Positions 18,597 to 27,291 of a stretch of 64,000 nt of DNA are shown here, piece by piece. The notes beneath the pieces were generated by a model. That model was not told the DNA's origin. It did not search any database and saw nothing but the letters and a program-made list of their open reading frames with translations. Numbering within the stretch: the first letter of the stretch is position 1; every line of letters starts with the position of its first letter. The translations under genes and the position numbers were made by a program. The DNA is from Brenneria populi (lineage in GTDB: Bacteria > Pseudomonadota > Gammaproteobacteria > Enterobacterales > Enterobacteriaceae), in contig NZ_JAYWTM010000024.1 of NCBI RefSeq assembly GCF_036016195.1, positions 1-64,000 on the forward strand, read 5' to 3'.

Positions 18597-20051
18597 TTAG
18601 TTCAGCCAGACGGCGGCGATAACGCTCGAACACACCGACATGACGATCAGCGCGATCAGCACCCCTTGCATGGCCCGGGGCACGGGCGCGGCGGCGGCGA
18701 CCTCCGCGGAGGGCTCTCCCGGCACGGCGCGGCCGAACCAGTAGAGCAGCCAGGCGAAGCTGGCTACCGACTCAATCAGCGCGATAGCCAGCAGCGGCAG
18801 CAGCCAGACATACTCCCGCGACAGGCTAAAGCCGGCGGCGAACAGCGGGAATTTACTGAAGAAGCCGTTAAACGGCGGGACGCCGGCGATGGCCAGCGCC
18901 GCCACGCCGAAGCCGACGCCCAGCAGCGGCATTTTGCTCATGATGCCCCTGAGTTGCGGCAGCATACGGGTGCCGCAGCTGTAGCTGAGCGCGCCGGCCA
19001 CCAGAAAAAACAGACTCTTGGCGAACGCATGATTGAAGATGTACGCCACGCCCGCGTCGAATGCCATGCGCGAGCCGAAGATCGCCAGCGACAGGGCGAA
19101 GAAGATATAGGCCAGTTGGGTGATGGTGGAGTAGGCCAACAGCCGCTTCATATCTTTTTGCGGCAGATACATGATAAAGCCGTAAACCAGAGTGAGGGTC
19201 GCCATCGCTATGCCGATCGCGCCGATAACGTGCGGCACCTGCCCGGCGGAGAGGATCGCCCGGGCGAAAATATAGACGCCGACCTTCACCATCGACGCCG
19301 CGTGTAAATAGGCGCTGACCGGCGTCGGCGCCTCCATGGCGTCGGGCAGCCACATATGCAGCGGAAGCTGCGCCGATTTCCCCCAGGCGGCGAACAGAAT
19401 GCCGCAAAAGACGATGATTTTGCCGTCGTCGTCTAGCTGCGTCAGCGCGCTTAGCGCGAAGGTTCCGGTGCGCGCGAACAGGTAGGCCGCCGCTAGATAA
19501 AGCCCGACGGAGGCGATATGCGTGATCAGCAGCGCTTTCAGCGCCGAACGCAGCGATTTCGGCTGCTGGTAGTAGCCGATGAGCGCCCAGGAGCAGCCGC
19601 CGGTGATCTCAAAAAACAGCAGTTGTCCCAGCAGCGTGGAGGATAGCGTGACGCCGGCCATCGCGCCGATAAACGTCAGTAGAAAGGCGTAATAACGGTT
19701 GGTGCCTTCGTGAGGATGCTCCCGGTTGCCTAACGTCAGGTAGCCGGTGGAGTAGATGCTGACCAACAGGCCGAGGAACACCACCGCGAAGCCGATCAGC
19801 AGGCTGACGCGGTCGAACAGGAAACCGAACAGTTCCGCCCGGCCGTAGCGGTATAGCGTATAGGCGAGGTCTGTTTTCCCGCCCGCCAGATAGCCGTAGC
19901 CCAGCCAGGCCATGCCGAGCGTCGCCAGCAGGGCGAACAGCACGCATAATCCTTTGGCGTGACGCCGCGGCAGGGCCGCTATCAGCAGCGCGCCGATAAA
20001 CGGCAGCAGGATGGTCGCCAGGGCAACATTCTTTAAAATCAGCATATCCAT
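18597..20051 (-). CDS. hyfD: Hydrogenase-4 membrane subunit HyfD
   Basis: A 484-residue antiporter-like subunit of the NuoL/M/N family. It has the motifs LLFFEITGGCSWALIGYY, LPLHMWLPDAMEAPTPVSAYLHAASMVKVG and IFNHAFAKSLFFLVAGAL, containing the conserved Glu, Lys and His residues. With HyfB and HyfF it forms the large membrane arm that may translocate ions during formate hydrogenlysis. Confidence 0.92.
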   Translation of the reverse strand: MDMLILKNVALATILLPFIGALLIAALPRRHAKGLCVLFALLATLGMAWLGYGYLAGGKTDLAYTLYRYGRAELFGFLFDRVSLLIGFAVVFLGLLVSIYSTGYLTLGNREHPHEGTNRYYAFLLTFIGAMAGVTLSSTLLGQLLFFEITGGCSWALIGYYQQPKSLRSALKALLITHIASVGLYLAAAYLFARTGTFALSALTQLDDDGKIIVFCGILFAAWGKSAQLPLHMWLPDAMEAPTPVSAYLHAASMVKVGVYIFARAILSAGQVPHVIGAIGIAMATLTLVYGFIMYLPQKDMKRLLAYSTITQLAYIFFALSLAIFGSRMAFDAGVAYIFNHAFAKSLFFLVAGALSYSCGTRMLPQLRGIMSKMPLLGVGFGVAALAIAGVPPFNGFFSKFPLFAAGFSLSREYVWLLPLLAIALIESVASFAWLLYWFGRAVPGEPSAEVAAAAPVPRAMQGVLIALIVMSVCSSVIAAVWLN

Positions 20052-20067
20052 GATGAATGTTCGCTCC

Positions 20068-21060
20068 TTATAGACCGGTAAGATAGAAAACCAACGCCAG
20101 CGCCGCGACGCCGAAGCCTAGCCAGGTCACGCGCCCGGTGAGCAGGAAACGCCCGCGGGCCAGGCTGTTTTCGATCAAGGCGGCGATGAAAAACAGCGCG
20201 ATCAGCTTGATCAGAAAGGCGATGGCGCCGCCGATCAGGGCGGCCGCCGTAAAGGTCTCGGCTTTGCCGAACGGCATGAAGATGGAAAGGAACAGCGCGG
20301 CCACCACCACCTGTTTCAGGCTGATGCCCCACTTGAGCAGCGCCAGCGCCGCGCCGGAGTATTCGCTCAGCGGCCCTTCCTGCAGCTCCTGCTCGGCTTC
20401 GGCCGCGTCGAACGGAATTTTGCCCATCTCGATGAAGGCGGCGAACGCGCAGGCCAGCAGCGCCATCAGGGTGGCGGTCGGCGACAGCCAGTGACGGGCG
20501 GCCAGCGCGTCGCTGATATTGCCGATGTTGGTGGAGCCGGCAATCAGTGCGACCACCAGCAGCGCCAGCATCATGATCGGCTCAACCAGAACGCCCAGCG
20601 TAAGCTCGCGGCTGGCGCCGATACCGGCAAAGCTGCTGCCGGAGTCCAGACCGGCCAGCGCGAAGAAGAAACGGAACAGGGCGAACAGGTAGAGCAGGGT
20701 AATGACGTCGCCGCCGGAACCGAACGGCGATACTCGGGTGACGATGGGCAGCGTCATGGCGACCAGCAGCATGGTGCCGATCAGAATATAGGGCATCAGG
20801 CGAAAAACGCCGCCCGCGTGCTGCGGCGAAACGTCCTGACGTTTCAGCAGCTTGCAGATATCTCGGTAGTCCTGCAAGATGCCCGGCCCGCGGCGGGAAT
20901 GCATTCTGGCGCGAATAACCCGCGCCATGCCGGACATCAGCGGAGCCAGCGCCAGCAGAACCAGCGCTTGAATCACCGCGCAGGCGATCAGGGCGGATTC
21001 CGGGACGGCCAGCATTGCTGCGTTTACCGTTCCCGCGATTGAGCTATCGGCGATCATCAT
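20068..21060 (-). CDS. hyfC: Hydrogenase-4 membrane anchor HyfC
   Basis: A 330-residue NuoH/HycD-like membrane protein that anchors the hydrophilic hydrogenase domain. Typical loop motifs are present: RARMHSRRGPGILQDYRDI near residue 50 and PFDAAEAEQELQEGPLSEYSG near residue 215. It lies between hyfB and hyfD with gaps of 7 and 16 bases. Confidence 0.93.
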   Translation of the reverse strand: MMIADSSIAGTVNAAMLAVPESALIACAVIQALVLLALAPLMSGMARVIRARMHSRRGPGILQDYRDICKLLKRQDVSPQHAGGVFRLMPYILIGTMLLVAMTLPIVTRVSPFGSGGDVITLLYLFALFRFFFALAGLDSGSSFAGIGASRELTLGVLVEPIMMLALLVVALIAGSTNIGNISDALAARHWLSPTATLMALLACAFAAFIEMGKIPFDAAEAEQELQEGPLSEYSGAALALLKWGISLKQVVVAALFLSIFMPFGKAETFTAAALIGGAIAFLIKLIALFFIAALIENSLARGRFLLTGRVTWLGFGVAALALVFYLTGL

Positions 21061-21067
21061 CTCCTCC

Positions 21068-23083
21068 TCAGACCGTGGTCAGCAGCAGGATCACCAGGGC
21101 GGCGACCACATACAGGCAGTAGACCCGGAAGTCGCCGTGCTGAATGCGCTGCGCGGCGCGGCCGATGCGCTGCGCCAGGCGCACCGGCGGCATCACGAGT
21201 CGCGTATCCCAGACCGGCTCGGCGCGTGCGGCGGCCTGCGTGGTTTTATCCAGCACGCTCTGCATCACGGGCGCCGGGTCCAGCGTTTGGCGTAGGCGGT
21301 ACAAGGGCGCGAACATGACGCGTAATGGCTGGGTAAAGCCGGCGGCGGAGGCCGCCATCGCGCTTTCGTAGGCATAGCCGCAGGCCCAGGGCGCGCCGCG
21401 GCGGCGGAAATGCAGCCGCCGGCCTTGCGCGCCGGCATAGAGCAGTAACGGCAGAAGCGGCAGGGCCAGCAGCAGAATGAAAATCAGCGGCGCCGCCAGC
21501 GAGGTTTGCGCCGGGTCGCCGGGGAACACCAGCATGCCCCGGGCGACGATCGGCGCCGTTTCGCCCGTCAGGCCGGCGACGACCCGCGCGATGACCGGCG
21601 CCGCCTCGCCGGCGCCGACGCCCAGCGCGATGCATAGCAGCGCCAGCAGCCACATGGCGGCGGTCATCGGCCAGGGCGCCTCCCGCGCCTGGGCGGCTTT
21701 CTCGCTGCGGGGCGCGCCGCAGAAGCTGATGCCGTAGACCTTGACGAAACACATTGCCGCCAGCGCGCCGGTAATCGCCAGCATCACGATGGCGATCGGC
21801 GCGGCCAGCCGCAGCGAGAAATGGTCTGCATAATTAAGGGTGAACAGCGACTGGTAGGTGAACCATTCGCTGACGAAACCGTTCAGCGGCGGCAGCGCGG
21901 AAATCGCCATACAGCCGATAAGAAACGCCGAGGCGGTATAGGGCATCGCGCGCGCCAGACCGCCCATTTTCTCCATGTCTTTGGTGCGCAGACGATAAAT
22001 CACCGCGCCGGCCCCCAGAAACAGCAGCCCTTTGAATAGGGCGTGGTTCAGCAGGTGATACAGGCCGCCCAGCAGGCCGAGCGCCGCCAGCAACGGGCGG
22101 CCGGTGGCGATGCCGATCATCCCCACGCCGACGCCCATCAGAATGATGCCGATATTCTCCACGGTGTGGTAGGCCAGCAGTCGTTTGATATCGTGTTCGG
22201 CCAGCGCATAGAGCACGCCAAGCACCGAGGAGAGCGCGCCGAACGCCAGCACCGTCACGCCCCACCAGACTTCGGCGGCGCCTAGCAGGTCGATCCCCAC
22301 TTTGATAATGCCGAAGATGCCGATTTTCACCATCACGCCGGACATTAACGCCGAGGCGTGAGACGGCGCGGCCGGGTGCGCGCGCGGCAGCCAGCCGTGC
22401 AGCGGCAGCATCCCGGCCTTGGCGCCGAAGCCGAAGAAGGCCAGCAGAAATACCGCGGAGGCCTGCGGCGCGGAGAGCGTCGCCTGGCGGAAGTCGGCGA
22501 AATCGAGGCTGTCGCTGTGCCGGTACAGCAGAAAGAAGGCCGCCATGATCAGCACCGAGCCGGCGTGAGCAATCAGGAAGTAAAGCAGGCCGGCGTTGAT
22601 GGCCTCTTCATCCCGATCGGCGATCACCAGAAAATAGGAGCTGAGCGACATCATTTCAAACAGGATGATGAAATAGAAAGCGTTATCGACAACCACCAGC
22701 GCCACCATCGACGCGATAAACAGGTTCATAAAGAACCCTATCGCCCAGGCGCGCCCTCGGTACTCGCGCAAATACGCGATCGAATAGAGGGCGGTGGCGA
22801 TAACCAGCAGCGAAATGACCATAATGATAAAGGCGGACAGGGCGTCCATTCGCAGCGTTAAGCGGGCGAAGGCCGAGAAGGGGCCGTTGAATGCGGCCGT
22901 CAATGTCTGGCCGCCGAGCAATACCGGCAGGGCGGCGGCGATGCCGCATAGTCCGCCCAGCGCGGAGCTGAGGCCGCTTAGCGCAATCGCCAGGGACTCG
23001 GCGCGGGCCAGGCTCAGGGAGAGCAGCGCGCCGACCGAATAGAGCGTCAGCGCCAGCGCCAGCCATTGCAGTGAAGTCATCAT
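21068..23083 (-). CDS. hyfB: Hydrogenase-4 membrane subunit HyfB
   Basis: A 671-residue HycC/NuoL-like protein, matching the length of E. coli HyfB (672). Core motifs include IILFEMMSLSSYFLVI, AGMLPLHGWLPRAHPAAPSHASALMSG and YHLLNHALFKGLLFLG. The start at 23083 is chosen because its ATG overlaps the stop of hyfA and a GGGAGA site precedes it; the longer open frame to 23140 has no start support. Confidence 0.92.
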   Translation of the reverse strand: MMTSLQWLALALTLYSVGALLSLSLARAESLAIALSGLSSALGGLCGIAAALPVLLGGQTLTAAFNGPFSAFARLTLRMDALSAFIIMVISLLVIATALYSIAYLREYRGRAWAIGFFMNLFIASMVALVVVDNAFYFIILFEMMSLSSYFLVIADRDEEAINAGLLYFLIAHAGSVLIMAAFFLLYRHSDSLDFADFRQATLSAPQASAVFLLAFFGFGAKAGMLPLHGWLPRAHPAAPSHASALMSGVMVKIGIFGIIKVGIDLLGAAEVWWGVTVLAFGALSSVLGVLYALAEHDIKRLLAYHTVENIGIILMGVGVGMIGIATGRPLLAALGLLGGLYHLLNHALFKGLLFLGAGAVIYRLRTKDMEKMGGLARAMPYTASAFLIGCMAISALPPLNGFVSEWFTYQSLFTLNYADHFSLRLAAPIAIVMLAITGALAAMCFVKVYGISFCGAPRSEKAAQAREAPWPMTAAMWLLALLCIALGVGAGEAAPVIARVVAGLTGETAPIVARGMLVFPGDPAQTSLAAPLIFILLLALPLLPLLLYAGAQGRRLHFRRRGAPWACGYAYESAMAASAAGFTQPLRVMFAPLYRLRQTLDPAPVMQSVLDKTTQAAARAEPVWDTRLVMPPVRLAQRIGRAAQRIQHGDFRVYCLYVVAALVILLLTTV

Positions 23084-23706
23084 AGCGTATTCTCCCGATC
23101 GGCGGCGTCTGGCGGAAAAGGTATGTTGCCGGCGGGCCATGCCATGGCATGACGGCGTTTTTCGGCGTTAACCCGCTCAAGTTCGCTCTCGTCGACAATA
23201 AATAGCGCCTTGGTCGGACACACCCGGACGCACTCCGGCCCCTGAGGCTGAAAGGCGCAGAGGTCGCATTTCACGGCGACGCTGCGCACCCCGGCGTTCC
23301 AGGCGAGAAACGGATTGATGGAGGCGACGCTGTAGGGGACATCGGCGAGCGCGTCGGCCGGAATATTCTGGCTGAAGCTCTCCGGGATAGCCTGCGGTCT
23401 GCTGCCCGCAGGCGTAATCGCGCCGAAGGGGCAGGCGATCGCGCAGAGCTTGCAGCCGATGCAGGTATTTTCGTCGAGCGCCACCGCGCGATCCCGATGG
23501 GTAATGGCGTTAACCGGGCAGACCTTGGCGCAGGGCGCGTCTTCGCAATGCCGGCATAACACCGGCGCGGTGCCGGCGAGATCGCGCTCCACCGTCAGCC
23601 GCGGATGCGTCTGCAATCCCTGACGGCGGTGCGCCTGGGTGCAGGCGGCCATGCAGGTATTGCATCCGATACAGCGTTTAGGCTCCGCAATGACGAAGCG
23701 GTTCAT
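23080..23706 (-). CDS. hyfA: Hydrogenase-4 ferredoxin subunit HyfA
   Basis: About 208 residues with four ferredoxin-type cysteine motifs (CIGCNTCMAAC, CRHCEDAPCAKVC, CIGCKLCAIAC and CDLCAFQPQGPECVRVC). It is the first gene of the operon and resembles E. coli HyfA. It is the likely docking partner for FdhF/HydN. The ATG at 23706 has a GGAG site 9 bases upstream; the one at 23712 is only three bases from it. A sigma-54 promoter lies about 45 bp upstream. Confidence 0.92.
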   Translation of the reverse strand: MNRFVIAEPKRCIGCNTCMAACTQAHRRQGLQTHPRLTVERDLAGTAPVLCRHCEDAPCAKVCPVNAITHRDRAVALDENTCIGCKLCAIACPFGAITPAGSRPQAIPESFSQNIPADALADVPYSVASINPFLAWNAGVRSVAVKCDLCAFQPQGPECVRVCPTKALFIVDESELERVNAEKRRHAMAWPAGNIPFPPDAADRENTL

Positions 23707-23749
23707 AGCCATGCTCTCCGTGGGAAATAGTTAATCTTTGCCGCGCTAA

Positions 23750-23765
23750 AGCATATTTTGTGCCA
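23750..23765 (-). promoter_or_regulatory. Sigma-54 promoter of the hyf operon
   Basis: On the minus strand TGGCAC-AAAAT-ATGCT has a perfect -24 element and one mismatch at -12. The expected transcription start is near 23739, giving a leader of about 30 bases before hyfA. Confidence 0.85.
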
Positions 23766-23851
23766 CCTTGAGCGATAACGGCGGGCAACGCGCGGCGGGC
23801 AAGGGATAAGGCGGAGGAATACGGGGCGTCGATTAGCGTAAAGAGGCCGGC

Positions 23852-23903
23852 TCGACATTAGTGTCGACAGTTTCCCGGCGCACCGGTTCGACACTTTTGA
23901 CGA
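23852..23903. promoter_or_regulatory. Tandem candidate activator sites (UAS) upstream of hyfA
   Basis: TCGACA-N4-TGTCGA (23852-23867, perfect arms) and TCGACA-N4-TGACGA (23888-23903, one mismatch) are spaced 36 bp centre to centre. They lie about 95-130 bp upstream of the hyfA sigma-54 promoter. Related boxes precede the hydN promoter. They are candidate FhlA/HyfR sites and could also serve hypC on the other side. Confidence 0.6.
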
Positions 23904-23991
23904 CGGCTGCGGGCATATATCAGTCTTGGTCATATGCGTCCCGACCGCGGCGGCGGCGGATTCAACGTATGAAATACTCCTCCTTATATGG

Positions 23992-24103
23992 GAATACCGT
24001 TCGCTTAAGCTGATTTTTAGGGGAAACACCGGGGGAGGTTCCCGCAGGGATGCCACACCCGGTGGTCGCCCCGTGTATCTTGATGCTTAAACGATCGGCA
24101 TTA
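23992..24103. mobile_element. MITE-like element, copy A
   Basis: About 112 bp with imperfect inverted ends (right end reads as GCTTAAACGATCGGCATTA, left end as its near-complement). Immediately outside, CCTTATATGG (23982-23991) and CCTTATATCG (24104-24113) form a 10-bp direct repeat with one mismatch, consistent with a target-site duplication. There is no coding capacity. It lies between the hyfA activator sites and the hypC promoter. Confidence 0.75.
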
Positions 24104-24232
24104 CCTTATATCGAGGAATATCTCAAACAGCGCTGAGCGGCAGGAGAGAGCGGTATGGCGCCAGGGATGCCGCGTTTTCCCATTATGTAAATTTATGCCT
24201 GGTTTTTGTCAGCGATGCGCTAATCAACACGC

Positions 24233-24248
24233 TGGCGGCGCCGTTGCA
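24233..24248 (+). promoter_or_regulatory. Candidate sigma-54 promoter of hypC
   Basis: TGGCGG-CGCCG-TTGCA has a perfect -12 element and the essential GG at -24, with two mismatches elsewhere. It lies 72 bp before the hypC start. It is weaker than the hyfA and hydN promoters. Confidence 0.5.
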
Positions 24249-24319
24249 AAGCGGGGGGTATTATGGCGCGAATTTTGCATTGTAATTTTTTTTATCAACA
24301 TTCTCGCTGGAGAACGACT

Positions 24320-24589
24320 ATGTGTTTGGGGATTCCGGGAAAGGTGGTTGCGCTGGCGTCGGATGGGGGAGATCTCGCCTGGGTTGATGTCTGCGGCGTC
24401 CGGCGCGAGGTAAACGTGGCTTTGGTGATGGACGGTATTGAACCGCAGCGGCTGGTCGGCGCCTGGGTGCTGGTCCACGTCGGGTTCGCCATGAGCCGTT
24501 TAGATGAGGTGGAAGCGCAGGAGACGCTGAGTGTTTTACGGCAAATGGAAGAGCTGGAACAAGATGTTACATTTTTTATGCAACAATAA
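24320..24589 (+). CDS. hypC: Hydrogenase maturation chaperone HypC/HybG
   Basis: An 89-residue chaperone with the invariant N-terminus MCLGIPGKV, whose Cys2 carries the iron-cyanide-CO unit together with HypD to the hydrogenase large subunit. The VHVGFAMS motif is also present. The start at 24320 follows a TGGAG site by 7 bases. The other hyp genes are not in the window. A dedicated copy divergent from hyfA suggests pairing with HyfG. Confidence 0.92.
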   Translation: MCLGIPGKVVALASDGGDLAWVDVCGVRREVNVALVMDGIEPQRLVGAWVLVHVGFAMSRLDEVEAQETLSVLRQMEELEQDVTFFMQQ

Positions 24590-24634
24590 GTTCCTTTTCG
24601 TGATGTATATCAAAAATCATTTACCTCACGCAGT

Positions 24635-24653
24635 GATAATGATAATAAATATC
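24635..24653. promoter_or_regulatory. Fur box of the FTR1/P19 operon
   Basis: GATAATGATAATAAATATC matches 17 of 19 positions of the Fur consensus and ends 23 bp before the permease start codon. Iron-dependent repression of the operon is the direct inference. Confidence 0.8.
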
Positions 24654-24676
24654 ATTAGCGATTCACTCCGTATATT

Positions 24677-26620
24677 ATGTCTACGTGGCAAAAGATCTTT
24701 CTGGCGTTGTGTTGGCTATTGGGCAGCTCCCTGGCGTTAGCCGCGACTGATTACGCTTCCTTCATTCGGGATATTGAGTCCAGGCTGGATAAAACGGCGC
24801 AGCTGTATGCGCAGCAAAAATCGGATGACGCCCGTACCGAAGTGCAAATGGCCTATTTCGAAGTCTTCGAAAACCTGGAAGGTCCGATCCGCATCAATAT
24901 CTCCGCGCAAAAAAGCTACCAGTTGGAAGCCGCCTTCGGCGAGATCCGGCGCCTGATCGGCGCAGGGAAACCGCTGGCCGATGTGCAGGCCAAGATCGAC
25001 TGGCTGAAAGGGGAACTGAATGCCGTGCAGCCCGTGCTGTCGGAGGGGCATCAGTTGGTGGCGCAGGAGCAGCACGGCGCTTATGACAATAGCGATATCG
25101 CGCTGTACTGGCAGCAGAGTTTCAAGATTATCGACGACTCGCTGGCTCAGGCGATAACGGATTATCAGGCCGGCGATTACGGCAAAGCCAGCCAAGGCGT
25201 GCAGCAGGCGCTCTATCAGGGGTTTAAAAACTCCGAAATGGAGATGTCCGTACGCCAGAACCGCTCCGCGCAGCAGGCCGCCGCCATCAACCAGCAGTTC
25301 TCGGCGCTGATCGCCATGACGAATCAGCCGGATCAGATGAGCGAGGTCGCCTATCGCGTGACGACGTTGCTGCAGGATATTGAAGATCTGCTGCCGGGGC
25401 TGCCCACCACGCGCGCCAGCCAGCCGGTAACGGCGACTCCCGAAGGCGACGCCGTCGCCGATGACGCGCCCGACGCCGACTGGGGCAAAGTCGCCGCCGA
25501 TATTAATCAGGCGATGCAGGCCGCCATTGAACAGTATCGTCAGGGGCAGGCCAGACCGGCCATGATGGCGGTGCAGGACGCCTATTTCGATCTGTTTGAA
25601 GCCAGCGGAATGGAGAACAAAGTCGGCTCCCGCGACGCCGCCTTCAAGTCTACGCTGGAGGGCTATTTTACCCGGCTTGTCAGTCTGATGAGCGCCGGGC
25701 AGCCGGTAGAGCGGCTGCAGGCGCAGGTGGATGCGCTGAAGCAGGATCTGGCGAATGCCGTCGCCATGCTGGGGGACGGCGGCGATACGCACTGGAGCCT
25801 GTTTATCTATAGCCTGCTGATCATTGTGCGCGAAGGTTTGGAGGCGCTGCTGATTGTGGCGGCCATCGTCGCCTATCTGGTGAAAAACCAACAGCAGGAT
25901 AAGCTGCCGCTTATCCGGCAGTCCGTTTACGTCGCGCTGCTGTGCAGCGCGATCACCGCCGTTCTTTTCCAACTGCTGTTCACCAACGCCGGCGCCAGCC
26001 GCGAGCTGCTGGAAGGCGTCACCATGCTGATCGCCGTGGTGATGCTGTTCTTTATGAGCTACTGGCTGCTGTCGAAAGTGGAGGCCCGGCGCTGGAAAGC
26101 CTATCTGGAAGGCAAACTGTCGCACTCGCTCGGCAGCGGCTCGATGGTGGGATTATGGCTGACCAGCTTTCTGGCGGTCTACCGCGAAGGCGCGGAAACC
26201 GTGCTGTTTTACTACGCCCTGGTGGGAGATGCGAACAATATGACGGGGCACCTCTCCATTCTGGCGGGCTTCGTTATCGGCTGCGTCATCCTGATTATCG
26301 CCTACCTGATTATGCGCTTCACCGTGGTCAAACTGCCGCTTAAGCCTTTCTTTATGTTCACCGGCTGCTTTATGTATCTGATGGCGTTTGTTTTTGCCGG
26401 CAAAGGGGTGCTGGAGCTGATCGAGGGCAAACTGTTTGAACCGACGCTGCTGACCGGCGCGCCGGAAATCAGCGGGCTGGGGATTTATCCCTATGTGGAA
26501 ACGCTGATACCGCAAGGCGTGCTGTTGGTCGCCGCGGCCGCCGCCCTGGTGGTTATGCGGCGGCGAACGGATGCAAGAAGCGATGAAAGCGTTAACAACG
26601 AAAGACGCTCTTTACATTGA
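24677..26620 (+). CDS. FTR1 family iron permease
   Basis: A 647-residue inner-membrane iron permease. Residues 1-23 form a signal peptide. Residues about 25-370 are an extracytoplasmic region with three imperfect repeats, and the rest is a seven-helix FTR1 domain with both iron-binding motifs, REGLEALLIV and REGAETVLFY. It resembles the first gene of the Campylobacter p19 cluster and FetM of some E. coli strains. It heads a seven-gene operon under a Fur box. The ribosome site is weak, but the signal peptide fixes the start. Confidence 0.92.
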   Translation: MSTWQKIFLALCWLLGSSLALAATDYASFIRDIESRLDKTAQLYAQQKSDDARTEVQMAYFEVFENLEGPIRINISAQKSYQLEAAFGEIRRLIGAGKPLADVQAKIDWLKGELNAVQPVLSEGHQLVAQEQHGAYDNSDIALYWQQSFKIIDDSLAQAITDYQAGDYGKASQGVQQALYQGFKNSEMEMSVRQNRSAQQAAAINQQFSALIAMTNQPDQMSEVAYRVTTLLQDIEDLLPGLPTTRASQPVTATPEGDAVADDAPDADWGKVAADINQAMQAAIEQYRQGQARPAMMAVQDAYFDLFEASGMENKVGSRDAAFKSTLEGYFTRLVSLMSAGQPVERLQAQVDALKQDLANAVAMLGDGGDTHWSLFIYSLLIIVREGLEALLIVAAIVAYLVKNQQQDKLPLIRQSVYVALLCSAITAVLFQLLFTNAGASRELLEGVTMLIAVVMLFFMSYWLLSKVEARRWKAYLEGKLSHSLGSGSMVGLWLTSFLAVYREGAETVLFYYALVGDANNMTGHLSILAGFVIGCVILIIAYLIMRFTVVKLPLKPFFMFTGCFMYLMAFVFAGKGVLELIEGKLFEPTLLTGAPEISGLGIYPYVETLIPQGVLLVAAAAALVVMRRRTDARSDESVNNERRSLH

Positions 26621-26639
26621 TGATATGAGGATGGGTTTG

Positions 26640-27167
26640 ATGAATATGCGAAAAAGTCTGATTGCCGGCGCGGTGATCGCCGGTTTTTTCACCGCGCCGG
26701 CCGTATTGGCGTTTGAAGAGTACCCGGCCGGCGAGCCGGTCACCATTAATGAAATGGAGATCGCCGCGGTTTACCTGCAGCCGATCGACATGGAGCCGCG
26801 CGGCATGGGGCTGCCCGCGGCGAAATCGGATATCCATCTGGAAGCCGATATCCATGCGGTGGAAGGCAATAAGAACGGCTTCGGCGCCGGGGAATGGATG
26901 CCGAATCTGACGATCGCCTATACCCTGACCAACACCGATACCGGCGCCAAGCAGGAGGGCAACTTCATGCCGATGGTCGCCAGCGACGGCCCGCACTACG
27001 GCGCGAATATTAAAATGATGGGCGTCGGCAACTACAAAGTGGTTTACCACATAGACCCGCCGTCCAAAGCCGGCATGCACCGCCATACCGACAGCGAAAC
27101 CGGCGTCGGCCGTTGGTGGAAACCGTTTGACGTCAGCTTTGATTTTAAATACGTCGGCATCAAGTGA
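26640..27167 (+). CDS. Periplasmic iron-binding protein P19/FetP
   Basis: A 175-residue exported protein of the P19 (Tpd, FetP) family, a dimeric copper-containing periplasmic protein that helps pass iron to the FTR1 permease. A signal peptide ending AVLA is followed by conserved Met, Glu and His residues in MEPRGMG, DIHLEADIHA, GEWMPNL and GMHRHTDSETG. The start at 26640 follows GAGG by 9 bases; an upstream open frame overlaps the permease end. Confidence 0.92.
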   Translation: MNMRKSLIAGAVIAGFFTAPAVLAFEEYPAGEPVTINEMEIAAVYLQPIDMEPRGMGLPAAKSDIHLEADIHAVEGNKNGFGAGEWMPNLTIAYTLTNTDTGAKQEGNFMPMVASDGPHYGANIKMMGVGNYKVVYHIDPPSKAGMHRHTDSETGVGRWWKPFDVSFDFKYVGIK

Positions 27168-27291
27168 TCCCGCCGGCCGCGGCGCGCGCTGCGCTATCGC
27201 GGCCATATTCACATCTCGGCAGCGGCTCCTGAGTACGAGATCCGCGGGTGGGCGCAGCTAACGCCGCTACAACCTGAAAGATGACGGGGAT

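Noticed and set aside
24737..26125. 462-codon open frame on the minus strand
   Set aside because: It lies wholly antisense to the well-supported FTR1 permease, is rich in Gln, His and Arg as expected from the opposite strand of GC-rich coding DNA, and has no known motif.
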